A stretch of DNA of 64,000 bases from Phenylobacterium sp. (GCF_004299445.1 NZ_SCTC01000021.1:29590-93589), one strand, 5' to 3'. Shown: positions 17,637 to 28,716, counted from the stretch's first letter. Notes: a model not told the origin generated them from the sequence alone. A program made the numbers and translations.

Positions 17637-17891
17637 ATGACCCAGGTCACCATCTACACCAAGCCGTACTGCCCCTACTGCATCCGCGCCGTGGATCTGC
17701 TGGAGAAGAAGGGCGTCGCCTTCACCGAGATCGAGGCGGCCTTCGACGCCGAGAAGCGGCAGGAGATGATGCGGCGCTCGGGCCGCGCGACGTTCCCGCA
17801 GATCTTCGTGGGCGACCGCCACATCGGCGGTTGCGACGACATGATGGCGCTGGAGCGCGAGGGAAAGCTGGACCCGCTCCTGGCGGCCTGA
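17637..17891 (+). CDS. grxC: Glutaredoxin 3 (GrxC)
   Basis: Glutathione-dependent dithiol oxidoreductase, 84 residues, the normal family length. The dithiol active site is CPYC at residues 13-16, and the glutathione-binding TFPQIF (with the cis-Pro) and GGCDDMMALE segments are present. Cytoplasmic. It follows comF closely on the same strand. A 138-bp palindromic repeat starts directly after its stop codon. Confidence 0.95.
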   Translation: MTQVTIYTKPYCPYCIRAVDLLEKKGVAFTEIEAAFDAEKRQEMMRRSGRATFPQIFVGDRHIGGCDDMMALEREGKLDPLLAA

Positions 17892-17892
17892 T

Positions 17893-18030
17893 CCCTCCCC
17901 TTCATGGGGAGGGTGGCTCGCACAGCGAGCCGGGTGGGGAAGTCACGATCCTCACCCACCTCAGAGTTCCGGCCCACACTTCCCCACCCTGGCCGCTGGC
18001 GCGGCCTGTCCCTCCCCATTAAGGGGAGGG
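17893..18030. repeat. Dispersed palindromic repeat, copy 1 (about 138 bp)
   Basis: The element begins and ends with hairpins: CCCTCCCC-TTCAT-GGGGAGGG-like at its left end and CCCTCCCC-ATTAA-GGGGAGGG at its right end. Internal parts (GGGTGGGGAAG ... CTTCCCCACCC) also pair, so the whole unit can fold into a cruciform. A related copy lies at 55688-55824. It separates grxC from the amidase gene, and its right end supplies the purine-rich sequence 3 bases before the amidase start. No transposase is seen; it looks like a REP/MITE-type intergenic unit. Confidence 0.8.
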
Positions 18031-18032
18031 AG

Positions 18033-18848
18033 ATGCGCGTAGCCCTCATCCAGACCCGCACGCCCGCCACCCATGCCGCGGCGCTGGCTCATGTCCTGCC
18101 ACTGGTGAGGGACGCCGCCGCCCAGGGCGCGCGGTTCATCCTGACGCCCGAGGGCACGAACATCCTGCAGAAGGATCGCGGGACCCTGCTGCCGCAGCTG
18201 ACCCTTCTCGCGGACGATCCCGTGGTGAACGGCCTGCGCGAGGCGGCCCGAGATCTGTCGGTGTGGATCGATGTCGGTTCGGCCCTGGTGAAGCGTGAGG
18301 ATGGCAAGGCGGCCAACCGCCAGGTGCTGATCCGCCCGGACGGGACCATCGCCGCCACCTACGACAAGCTGCACATGTTCGACGTCGACCTGCCCACAGG
18401 CGAGACGGCGCGCGAGAGCGAGACCTACGAGCCGGGCGACCGGGCGGTGGTCGCCGACGTGGACAGCGTCCGGTTCGGCCTGACCATCTGCTACGACCTG
18501 CGCTTCGCCGCGCTCTACCGCGCCCTGGCGCTGGCCGGGGCCGAGGTGTTCACGATCCCGGCCGCTTTCACGCGGCCGACCGGTGAGGCCCACTGGGAGG
18601 TGCTGATGCGCGCCCGGGCCATCGAGACCGGCGCTTACGTGCTCGCCGCCGCGCAGGGCGGGTTCCACGAGGACCGGCGCGGCACGTGGGGGCGTTCGCT
18701 GGTGGTCGGGCCCTGGGGCGAGGTGGTCGCCAAGCTTGACCATGACGAGCCCGGCGTGCTTCTGGCCGAACTTGATCCGGCCGCGCCCGCCAAGGCTCGC
18801 GCCGCCATTCCGGCCCTGGCCAACGCGCGCGCCTTCACCGGCCCGTAG
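18033..18848 (+). CDS. Carbon-nitrogen hydrolase (nitrilase superfamily, Nit2-like)
   Basis: Amidase of 271 residues. The catalytic triad of the superfamily is visible: Glu in LTPEGTNI, Lys in YDKLHMFDV and Cys in TICYDLRF. The pattern matches Nit1/Nit2-type enzymes, which hydrolyse deaminated glutathione or omega-amidic acids, fitting its position behind glutaredoxin; that function is inference. I start at ATG 18033 (MRVALIQTR), the usual family N-terminus; the longer open frame upstream is only the palindromic repeat. The ribosome binding site GGGGAGGG is the last part of that repeat. Confidence 0.92.
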   Translation: MRVALIQTRTPATHAAALAHVLPLVRDAAAQGARFILTPEGTNILQKDRGTLLPQLTLLADDPVVNGLREAARDLSVWIDVGSALVKREDGKAANRQVLIRPDGTIAATYDKLHMFDVDLPTGETARESETYEPGDRAVVADVDSVRFGLTICYDLRFAALYRALALAGAEVFTIPAAFTRPTGEAHWEVLMRARAIETGAYVLAAAQGGFHEDRRGTWGRSLVVGPWGEVVAKLDHDEPGVLLAELDPAAPAKARAAIPALANARAFTGP

Positions 18849-18858
18849 AGCAGCTTTG

Positions 18859-19290
18859 ATGATCCGCTACGCCCTGACCTGCGACCACGAGCACGAATTC
18901 GAAGGCTGGTTCGGCTCGTCCGACGACTACGACGACCAGCAGGCTCGCGGGCTCGTGGAATGCCCGGTCTGCGCCTCGAAGCAGGTGCGCAAGCAGATCA
19001 TGGCGCCCGCCGTGACCGGGACGAAGCGCACGGTGAAGGACATCGAGCCCGCCAAGATGCAGGCGATGATGATGGAGGCTGCCGGCCGCATCCGCCGCCA
19101 CGTGGAAGAGAACTTCGACGACGTCGGCGACAGCTTCGCCAGCGAGGCCCGCGCCATCCACGAGGGCCGCGCCGAGGACCGGGGCATCTATGGCCAGGCC
19201 ACCCCGAAGGAGGTGCGCGAGCTCGTGGAAGACGGCGTCCCCGTCGCCCCGCTGCCAGGCGAGCCCCCGAAGAAGACCGAGGTCAACTAG
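18859..19290 (+). CDS. DUF1178 family protein
   Basis: 143-residue cytoplasmic protein, family role unknown. The N-terminus MIRYALTCDHEHEFEGWFGS is the DUF1178 hallmark, followed by the second Cys pair CPVCASK, so a zinc-ribbon-like fold made of TCxxxH and CPVC is likely. The C-terminal part has the conserved FASEARAIHEGRAEDRGIYG segment. Starts 10 bases after the amidase stop, probably the same transcript; DUF1178 next to the nitrilase gene is common in alphaproteobacteria from memory. Confidence 0.9.
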   Translation: MIRYALTCDHEHEFEGWFGSSDDYDDQQARGLVECPVCASKQVRKQIMAPAVTGTKRTVKDIEPAKMQAMMMEAAGRIRRHVEENFDDVGDSFASEARAIHEGRAEDRGIYGQATPKEVRELVEDGVPVAPLPGEPPKKTEVN

Positions 19291-19388
19291 CCCGATCTTT
19301 TCCCGATCCGGACGGTCGGTCCCCTCGACGTCCTTGCGGCGCAGCCTGCCGCGCGGCAATTTCAGATTGCATCGGGGGAAGGGTGTTC

Positions 19389-21335
19389 ATGCGCGTTCTT
19401 GGCGTTCTGGCTGCGCTCGCCGTGGCCTTTGCGGGTGTGTCCGCCATGGCCGCGCCGCTGGCCGCTTATGGCGGCCTGCCGAGCATCGATGCGATCGAGA
19501 TCTCGCCGGACGGCTCGACCCTGGCGGTCATCGTCTCAGACGGAAAGAACCGCGGCATCGTCCTGCGGCCGACGGCGGGCGGACCCCAGAAGACCTATCC
19601 TGTCGGCGCCTCAAAGGTCCGGCGGTTGGACTGGGTGGGGTCGGACCACCTGATCGTCACGACGTCCCAGACCGAGCGACTGATCGGATGGACGGGGGAC
19701 AAGGGCGAATTCTCGCTGGGCTACGTGCTCGACGTGAAGGCGCAGAAGGTCTCTCCGCTATTCGAGGAGTCGCTGGAGAAGATGCAGACCGGCACCCACT
19801 TCCGTGGCGCCTCGACGCAGATCACGGATCCTCTGAACATCCTGGCCGGGCCGCCCGAGGTGCGGGTCATCGACGGAAAGCCCACGGTCTTCGTCGAGAA
19901 GATCACCTTCAAGGAAGGTTGGGGCGTGATCACGGTGGTCCGCGCCGACCTGAAGAGCGGTCGCCGCGACATCGTGGAATTCGGCGAGCGGGACACCCGC
20001 GCGGTCCTCCTCGGGCCGGAGGGAACGATCATTGCGCGCTCCGACTACGACGCGAAGTCGGGGCGCTGGGCGCTGAAACTGCGTCAGGGTGGGGGGTGGT
20101 TCGATGCGCGGACCGCCGTCGCGAAGCTCGACCGACCCTACATGGTCGGGCTGGGCCGTGACGGGACCTCGGTGCTGATCGGCGAACTTGAGGCTGGCGG
20201 CTACGTACTTCGCGAGGTCAGCCCGGATGGCAAAGCCAGCGAGCCGCTCGACGTTCGTAACGGCGACGACGTCATCTTCGACCCTGAGACGCGTCGGCCG
20301 ATCGGGCTCTACGCCCTGGTCGGAGACGAGGGGCGCTACACCTTCTTCGCTGAGCGTGACCAGAAGGTCTGGGCGGCGGTGAAAGCGGCGTTCAAAGGCG
20401 ATGCGGTCGACTTGGCGTCCTGGTCACACGATCGCCAGAAGATCGTCGTGCTCGTCGACTCCGCGGCCGAGGGGCCCGCCTACGCCCTGGTCGACCTGGC
20501 GACGCGCAAGGCCGAATGGCTGGGGCCTCAGTATGAGAAGCTGATGCCCGAGGACCTCTCCAAGGTGCAGCCGGTGCGCTTCAAGGCCCGGGACGGTCTG
20601 GACCTCACAGGCTACCTCACCCTGCCGAACGGCCGCGAGGCCAGGAACCTGCCGCTCGTGGTGCTGGCGCACGGGGGCCCGGAGTCCCGCGACACGCCGG
20701 GCTTTGACTGGTGGTCGCAGGCGATCGCGTCACGAGGCTATGCGGTGCTGCGGGTGAACTATCGCGGGTCGGACGGCTTTGGCCGCGCCTTCGTCGAGGC
20801 CGGCTACGGGCAGTGGGGCCGCAAGATGCAGACCGACCTGTCCGACGGCGCGCGCTATCTCGCGGCCCAGGGGATGATCGATCCGAAGCGCGTCTGTATC
20901 GTGGGCGCGAGCTACGGCGGCTACGCGGCGCTCGCCGGCGCCACGATCGACACGGGCGTGTATCGCTGCGCCGTATCGGTGGCCGGGGTCTCCGACCTGC
21001 GTAAGCTGGTCGAGGACGAAGGGCGCAGCGCCAAGCGCTACTGGAAGCGCTTCATGGGGGTCGAGCGCCTGTCCGATCCGGCCCTCGCCCAAATCTCGCC
21101 CATCACGCACGTGGACAAGGTGTCCATCCCCGTCCTGATGGTCCACGGCCGCGACGACACCGTGGTGCCGCTGGAGCAGAGCGAGATCATGGCGGACGCC
21201 CTGCGCAAGGCCGGCAAGCCGGTCGAGCTGATCGTCCAGAAGGGCGAGGACCACTGGCTCAGCCGCGGCGAGACCCGCAGCGCGATGCTGGAGAGCACCA
21301 TGGCTTTCGTCGAAAAGCACAACCCGCCGAATTGA
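19389..21335 (+). CDS. Secreted S9 family prolyl oligopeptidase-like peptidase, paralogue 1
   Basis: Serine peptidase of the DPP-IV / acylaminoacyl-peptidase clan, 648 residues. The start ATG 19389 gives a Sec signal (MRVLGVLAALAVAFAGVSAM, then AAP). A beta-propeller-like region to about residue 390 is followed by the alpha/beta-hydrolase domain. The full triad is present: Ser508 in GASYGGYAA, Asp590 in HGRDDTVVP and His622 in EDHW. First of three tandem paralogues with the same ending MAFVEKHNPPN. The next gene starts 11 bases downstream. Exported peptidases of this kind in Caulobacterales digest peptides in the periplasm. Confidence 0.93.
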   Translation: MRVLGVLAALAVAFAGVSAMAAPLAAYGGLPSIDAIEISPDGSTLAVIVSDGKNRGIVLRPTAGGPQKTYPVGASKVRRLDWVGSDHLIVTTSQTERLIGWTGDKGEFSLGYVLDVKAQKVSPLFEESLEKMQTGTHFRGASTQITDPLNILAGPPEVRVIDGKPTVFVEKITFKEGWGVITVVRADLKSGRRDIVEFGERDTRAVLLGPEGTIIARSDYDAKSGRWALKLRQGGGWFDARTAVAKLDRPYMVGLGRDGTSVLIGELEAGGYVLREVSPDGKASEPLDVRNGDDVIFDPETRRPIGLYALVGDEGRYTFFAERDQKVWAAVKAAFKGDAVDLASWSHDRQKIVVLVDSAAEGPAYALVDLATRKAEWLGPQYEKLMPEDLSKVQPVRFKARDGLDLTGYLTLPNGREARNLPLVVLAHGGPESRDTPGFDWWSQAIASRGYAVLRVNYRGSDGFGRAFVEAGYGQWGRKMQTDLSDGARYLAAQGMIDPKRVCIVGASYGGYAALAGATIDTGVYRCAVSVAGVSDLRKLVEDEGRSAKRYWKRFMGVERLSDPALAQISPITHVDKVSIPVLMVHGRDDTVVPLEQSEIMADALRKAGKPVELIVQKGEDHWLSRGETRSAMLESTMAFVEKHNPPN

Positions 21336-21346
21336 GGATGCCGCTC

Positions 21347-23251
21347 ATGTGGATCGTTGCGCGCCTTGGCGCCCTTGTCCTGATCCTGATCGCCGCGCCT
21401 GCGGCGGCGGCCCCGCTGTCGTCCTACGGCAAGCTGCCGTCGATCGAGGCGGCGACGGTCTCGCCCAGCGGCTCGCTGCTCGCGGTGGTGACCTCCGACG
21501 GAGTTAAGCGGACGATCGTCGTCCAGGACCTGGCGAAGGGCGCCGTCCTGCTCAGGGGCTTCGTCGGCGCCGAGAAGATACGCAACGTTCAGTGGGCCGG
21601 CGATCTGCATCTGCTCGTGACCACGTCGAAGACGGATACCTCGTTTGTGATCCAGGACGGCCGACGCGAGTGGTTCTTCGGCAATGTGATCGACGTCGCC
21701 GGGAAGAAAATCCGCCCCCTCATGGGGGCGTCGAAGCAGGCGGATCTTCAAGCGATCCTGGGCGTGCCGGTAGTGCGCGTGGTGGGAGGCAAGCCCTTCA
21801 TCTTCGCGCGGGGCGTGATCTTTTCCGGCCCGCGCGGCTACGTCTCGTTGTTTCGGATCGATCCCGTGACCGGGGCGAGCCGTCTGATCGAGCAGGGCGG
21901 GGCCGACACGATCAACTGGCTTGTCGACGCCGACGGCGAGGTCATGGCGCGCGAGCTCTACAACTCCGGTTCGGGGGAATGGACGCTGCGAATCCGCTCC
22001 ACGAGCGGCTGGCGGGATCTCGCCTCGAAGACTGCGCCGCTCGATCGCCCGTATCTGCTGGGCATGGGCCGCACGACGACGTCGGTGCTCTACGCCGACC
22101 GGGACGGCGAGGATCGCTGGGTCTGGAAGGAGGCTCCGCTGGATGGAGGTGCGGTCCGCGAGATTTCGCCGTCCGTGGACAGCCAGGCCACGGTGCGGGC
22201 GAGAGACGGCCGCCTCGTCGGGCAGGTCTCGCTGGTCGGCGATGAACCGCGCTATGTCTTCCACGAGGCCGCCGACGCAGAGGCCTGGAAGCTGGTGACC
22301 GACGCCTTCAGCGGCGCCGTACTCGGCCTGCAGTCCTGGTCGAACGACCGCCAGAAGATCGTGATCTACGTGGACTCGCCGACTGACGGTCCAGCTTACG
22401 TGCTCATCGACATGGCCAATCGCGAGGTGACGCGGATCGGGCCCGAGTACGCCGGGATCGAGGCTCGTGACATAGCGTTTCGCACGCCCGTGCGGTTCAA
22501 GGCGTCGGATGGGCTGCCGCTGAGTGGCTACCTCACCGTGCCGCGCGATCGGGCCGCGACGCGTCTGCCCCTCATCGTCTTTCCGCACGGCGGCCCTGAG
22601 GCCCGCGACACGCCCGGCTTCGATTGGTGGGCCCAGGGCATGGCCTCGCGGGGCTATGCGGTGTTGCAGGTGAACTACAGAGGCTCGGCGGGCCTGGGCC
22701 GGCCGCACCTCGAGGCGGGCTACGGTCAATGGGGTCGCAAGATGCAGACGGACCTCTCCGACGGCGTCCGCCATCTGGTCGGACAGGGAACGGTCGATCC
22801 CAAGCGCGTCTGCATTGTCGGTGCCAGCTACGGCGGCTATGCGGCGCTCGCGGGGGCGACCCTTGACCCGGGAGTCTATCGCTGCGCCGTCGCCGTCTCC
22901 GGGCTCTCCGACCTTCGGCGACTCGCCGAAAGCGAAGATCCGGGGGCGCGCCGCTACTGGAAGCGCTTCATGGGCGTCACATCGCTGAATGATCCGGCGC
23001 TGTCGCAAATCTCGCCCATCACGCACGTGGACAAGGTGTCCATACCCATCCTGATGATCCATGGCCGTGACGACACGGTGGTGCCGCTGGAGCAGAGCGA
23101 GATCATGGCGGACGCTCTGCGCAAGGCCGGCAAGCCGGTCGAGCTGATCGTCCAGAAGGGCGAGGACCACTGGCTCAGCCGCGGCGAGACCCGCGGCGCG
23201 ACGCTGGAGGCCACCATGGCCTTCGTCGAGAAACACAACCCGCCGAACTGA
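21347..23251 (+). CDS. Secreted S9 family prolyl oligopeptidase-like peptidase, paralogue 2
   Basis: Tandem duplicate of the preceding gene, about 634 residues. I prefer ATG 21347 (MWIVARLGALVLILIAAPAA signal) because GAGG lies about 9 bases upstream; ATG 21338 is the alternative. The catalytic Ser is near residue 494 in GASYGGYAA, and the Asp (HGRDDTVVP) and His (EDHW) motifs are intact. The last 230 bases are almost identical to the end of paralogue 1, while the propeller halves have diverged widely. Probably translated from the same transcript. Confidence 0.92.
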   Translation: MWIVARLGALVLILIAAPAAAAPLSSYGKLPSIEAATVSPSGSLLAVVTSDGVKRTIVVQDLAKGAVLLRGFVGAEKIRNVQWAGDLHLLVTTSKTDTSFVIQDGRREWFFGNVIDVAGKKIRPLMGASKQADLQAILGVPVVRVVGGKPFIFARGVIFSGPRGYVSLFRIDPVTGASRLIEQGGADTINWLVDADGEVMARELYNSGSGEWTLRIRSTSGWRDLASKTAPLDRPYLLGMGRTTTSVLYADRDGEDRWVWKEAPLDGGAVREISPSVDSQATVRARDGRLVGQVSLVGDEPRYVFHEAADAEAWKLVTDAFSGAVLGLQSWSNDRQKIVIYVDSPTDGPAYVLIDMANREVTRIGPEYAGIEARDIAFRTPVRFKASDGLPLSGYLTVPRDRAATRLPLIVFPHGGPEARDTPGFDWWAQGMASRGYAVLQVNYRGSAGLGRPHLEAGYGQWGRKMQTDLSDGVRHLVGQGTVDPKRVCIVGASYGGYAALAGATLDPGVYRCAVAVSGLSDLRRLAESEDPGARRYWKRFMGVTSLNDPALSQISPITHVDKVSIPILMIHGRDDTVVPLEQSEIMADALRKAGKPVELIVQKGEDHWLSRGETRGATLEATMAFVEKHNPPN

Positions 23252-23258
23252 GGACCGG

Positions 23259-25181
23259 ATGAAGTCACTCGTTGCGCGCCTTGCGGCGGTGTGGATTGCC
23301 GGAATGGCGTGGCCGGGGTGGGCAGCGCCCCTCGAAGCCTACACCCAGCCGCCGGCGATCCATGCCGCCACGCTGTCTCCCAGCGGGCGGCAGATCGCTT
23401 TGATGATCCACCTGGACGGGGAGACCTCGCTCGTTGTTCAGGATGCGACGAGCAAGGCGCTGATCGCGCGGGCCAGTTTTGGCAAGATCCCGACGACCTC
23501 GGCTCGATGGGTCGGCGAACGTGGGCTTCTCGTAACCACACAGGTTGACCACGATCCTGCCGCCGCGAAGGGCGGGGCGATGAGTTGGCGCCGCGTGCAT
23601 TTCTTCGATGTCGCGGCATCGAGACTGACGCCGCTGCACTCGAACGCTGAAAGCGGGATGAACAACATCGTCGGCGCTCCGATGATCCGCGTCGTCGATG
23701 GCGAGCCAGCCGTGTTTCTCGAGGCCTTCGAGTTCATCGACCAGCGTGGCAGTGTCGCCCTGTTTCGCGCGGACCTCGACACCGGCAAGACGAGTCCTGT
23801 GGCGCACGCCGAACAGGGTGTGCGGCGTTGGATCGTAGACGCCTCGGGGAAGCCGGCGGCTCAGGAGGTGTTCGTCGATCGAACGCGGCAAACCAGCATC
23901 AAGGTGAAGACGGTGGAGGGGTGGCGGACAGCCTATTCGAGCGCTCCAACCGAGAGCGTTAGGCTGGTGAGCCTGAGCGCGGACGGGCGCGGCGTGGTCT
24001 ACTCCGTAAGGCGTCCGAATGGTCTCGACGAATGGCGCGAGGCGCGGCTGGACGGTTCACTCGACAAACCGCCGGTCGTGGCCGCGGACGGCCAGGTTCC
24101 GTTGACGGACCCCCAGACCGGTCAACTGATTGGCCACTACGTTATGGACGGGGATGCCGAGCGCTACAGCTACCTCGACAAAGCGTATGAGCAAGTCATT
24201 GCAGAGGTTACCTCGGCCTTCGAGGCTGTGACCGTCGAGGTCAAGTCATGGTCAGCGGATCGTCGCGCCGTGATCGCGTGGGTCGACAGGCCGCGCGAGA
24301 GCCCGGGCTACGCCCTGGTTGATGTGGCCGCACGGAAGGCGTCCTGGATCGCGTCGATGTACCCTGGCCTGTCCACGGCCGACGTCGGGCTCAAGACACG
24401 CGTGCGCTTCAAGGCGACAGATGGACTTGAGCTTGTAGGATATCTTACGCGCCCGCCTGGGAGTGAGCACCGGAAGAACCTGCCTCTGATCGTTCTGCCT
24501 CACGACGGGCCCTGGGGGCGCGACACGGTTGACTTCGATTGGTGGGCGCAGGCCATGGCGTCTCGCGGGTACGCCGTCTTGCAGTTGAACTATCGCGGAT
24601 CGGACGGCTTCGGGGACGCATTGCGCGAGGCCGGGCGGGGCCAATGGGGCCGCAAGATGCAGACAGACCTTTCCGACGGGGTGGGCGCGCTCGCTTCTGG
24701 CGGGCTCATTGACCCGAAGCGGGTCTGTATCGTTGGCGAAGGGTACGGCGGCTACGCCGCATTGGCGGGCGCGACGATCAATCCCGGCGTCTATCGCTGC
24801 GCCGTGTCGGTCGACGGTGTTTCTGACCTCGCCAAGCAGATTGCCTACGCCAAGACGAGTGTCGGTGGGCGGCCGCTGACCCTGCTGAACTACTACATTG
24901 GACGCGAGGTGGTTGATGATCCCAGCCAACTCGCTGCGCTGTCCCCCGTGCGGCGGGCGGAACAAGCCGACGTTCCCATATTGCTGCTCCACAATTCCAA
25001 GGATCGCGAGGTCGCGTCCTCACAGAGCCAGGCCATGGCCGACGCTTTGCGTCGGGCCGGGAAAGAGGTGGAACTTGTGCTTCTGCCCGGAGATGGAGAC
25101 TGGCAGGACCGCGCCGACGCTCGCCACTACGTCGTGGCCGCCACCATGGCCTTCCTCGAGAAGCACAACCCGCCGAATTGA
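23259..25181 (+). CDS. S9 peptidase-like protein, paralogue 3, catalytic Ser and His lost
   Basis: 640 residues, same architecture with a signal peptide and hydrolase domain, starting 7 bases after paralogue 2. The nucleophile motif reads GEGYGGYAA (Gly495 where the others have Ser) and the His motif reads GDGDW (Asp614 where the others have His); only the Asp (HNSKD, Asp582) is kept. Both changes are plain in the codons GGG and GAC. The reading frame is otherwise full length with no frameshift, so it is a maintained pseudoenzyme rather than a decayed gene. It could bind peptides or pair with the active paralogues; this is inference. Confidence 0.9.
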   Translation: MKSLVARLAAVWIAGMAWPGWAAPLEAYTQPPAIHAATLSPSGRQIALMIHLDGETSLVVQDATSKALIARASFGKIPTTSARWVGERGLLVTTQVDHDPAAAKGGAMSWRRVHFFDVAASRLTPLHSNAESGMNNIVGAPMIRVVDGEPAVFLEAFEFIDQRGSVALFRADLDTGKTSPVAHAEQGVRRWIVDASGKPAAQEVFVDRTRQTSIKVKTVEGWRTAYSSAPTESVRLVSLSADGRGVVYSVRRPNGLDEWREARLDGSLDKPPVVAADGQVPLTDPQTGQLIGHYVMDGDAERYSYLDKAYEQVIAEVTSAFEAVTVEVKSWSADRRAVIAWVDRPRESPGYALVDVAARKASWIASMYPGLSTADVGLKTRVRFKATDGLELVGYLTRPPGSEHRKNLPLIVLPHDGPWGRDTVDFDWWAQAMASRGYAVLQLNYRGSDGFGDALREAGRGQWGRKMQTDLSDGVGALASGGLIDPKRVCIVGEGYGGYAALAGATINPGVYRCAVSVDGVSDLAKQIAYAKTSVGGRPLTLLNYYIGREVVDDPSQLAALSPVRRAEQADVPILLLHNSKDREVASSQSQAMADALRRAGKEVELVLLPGDGDWQDRADARHYVVAATMAFLEKHNPPN

Positions 25182-25196
25182 TCCTGCGCAAGGTCC

Positions 25197-25224
25197 CTTG
25201 TGTGGCGCATCTGCCACACTACAT
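25197..25224 (+). promoter_or_regulatory. Candidate heat-shock-type promoter with inverted repeat before clpB
   Basis: CTTG at 25197 and CACTACAT at 25217 roughly resemble an alphaproteobacterial sigma-32 promoter (CTTG, spacer 16, CYTATNT). It overlaps a perfect 7-bp inverted repeat, GTGTGGC at 25200-25206 and GCCACAC at 25213-25219. ClpB is heat-shock regulated in this group, which is why the match is worth recording; the -10 match is weak. Confidence 0.35.
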
Positions 25225-25288
25225 CGGGTGAGCCGGACGCCGTGCTTCGAAGAAGGCGGCAGCCGAGTTCCGCCTTGATGGGGATCCT

Positions 25289-27874
<2,586 letters not shown>

Positions 27875-27887
27875 GCGCAGGCCCAAT

Positions 27888-28130
27888 CCGACCTCCCCGC
27901 CGCGGCGGGGAGGTCGGCCACCGCGCTCCGAACATCCGCCAGGGGGGTGGCGGACTTTACCTCCCCGCGAAGCGGCGGGAGGGGGACCGGCCGCCGAAGC
28001 CGGCGCCGCCGGCTGAAGAGCGGTTGGTGGAGGGGGCGGGCTCCACCTGCTGAGCCAACTACGGCCAATCGTTCCGCTGAGCCTGAGGCTCGCCCCCACC
28101 AGTCGCTCTCCGCTGCGCTCGGCGACTGGT
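27888..28130. repeat. GC-rich palindrome cluster downstream of clpB
   Basis: Opens with a perfect 30-bp palindrome at 27888-27917, arms CCGACCTCCCCGCCG and CGGCGGGGAGGTCGG, 13 bases after the clpB stop; it has no T-run but could terminate or stabilise the clpB message. Further hairpins follow, including ACCAGTCGC at 28098-28106 paired with GCGACTGGT at 28122-28130. No gene is supported in 27875-28152. Confidence 0.7.
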
Positions 28131-28152
28131 CCGCCTCACGGCGAGTCAGAGC

Positions 28153-28188
28153 TTGACTTTGCCCGACAAACATGTTCTTGGTTTGTTC
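28153..28188 (+). promoter_or_regulatory. Candidate promoter with LexA box (SOS) for the unknown gene at 28189
   Basis: TTGACT at 28153-28158 can serve as a -35 element. An exact GTTC-N7-GTTC match, the alphaproteobacterial LexA operator, occupies 28174-28188, where the -10 and start site would be, and ends right at the ATG. A transcript from here would be nearly leaderless, which is common in Caulobacter. The -10 sequence itself is poor. Confidence 0.55.
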
Positions 28189-28716
28189 ATGTCGCACGAG
28201 GCGGACACCACGGCCGAACAGGCCCTCCTCATGGAGCTCGCCCACCTCGGCATGGGTATGGCCCGCAAGGTGCATGAGGCGGCGCTGGCCACCACCGCCA
28301 GCGAGACCGACAAGCTCCTCGCCCTTGTCACCGCCTACCAGCATATGAGCCGCGGCGTGCGCCAGTCCCTGGCGCTCCGCGCCCGCTTCGCCGCCGGAAC
28401 CGCCGCTCCGGCCCTGCGTCCCGAGGCCGACCGCTCCGCCCGATCCGCCGACGATGACGAGCGCGGCGAGAGCGACGACTCCGGTGAACGTCCCGACTGG
28501 AACGAACGTCCCGACTGGCGCATGCGCCTCGAACGGGGCGAGACCCTCCATGCCGACGACGACGTCAACCGCGCCCGTATCGCCCGGGACCTTACCGTCG
28601 TGTCCCGCACCCCGGCGCTTGCCGCCATCCCGGCCCTCCAGGCTCCAGCCGCCACGCTGGCCGGCCGCGCCGCCCTCCTCACCGGCGCCTCGCTGCGGCT
28701 CGTCAACACCTCCTAG
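28189..28716 (+). CDS. Unknown protein, probably SOS-regulated
   Basis: 175 residues from ATG 28189 (MSHEADTTAEQALLMELAHL); an upstream TTG at 28153 is in frame but lies in the promoter. The N-terminal 75 residues are predicted helical (LLALVTAYQHMSRGVRQSL), followed by an acidic low-complexity linker (DDDERGESDDSGERPDWNER) and a basic-to-hydrophobic tail. No enzyme motif or membrane segment is obvious. I recognise the N-terminal style from hypothetical proteins of Caulobacterales but no named family. The LexA box directly before it suggests induction by DNA damage. A long inverted-repeat element follows the stop codon. Confidence 0.75.
   Translation: MSHEADTTAEQALLMELAHLGMGMARKVHEAALATTASETDKLLALVTAYQHMSRGVRQSLALRARFAAGTAAPALRPEADRSARSADDDERGESDDSGERPDWNERPDWRMRLERGETLHADDDVNRARIARDLTVVSRTPALAAIPALQAPAATLAGRAALLTGASLRLVNTS

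Noticed and set aside
17904..18032. Extended N-terminus of the nitrilase-family gene
   Set aside because: The extra codons translate the palindromic repeat; the family starts at MRVALIQTR.
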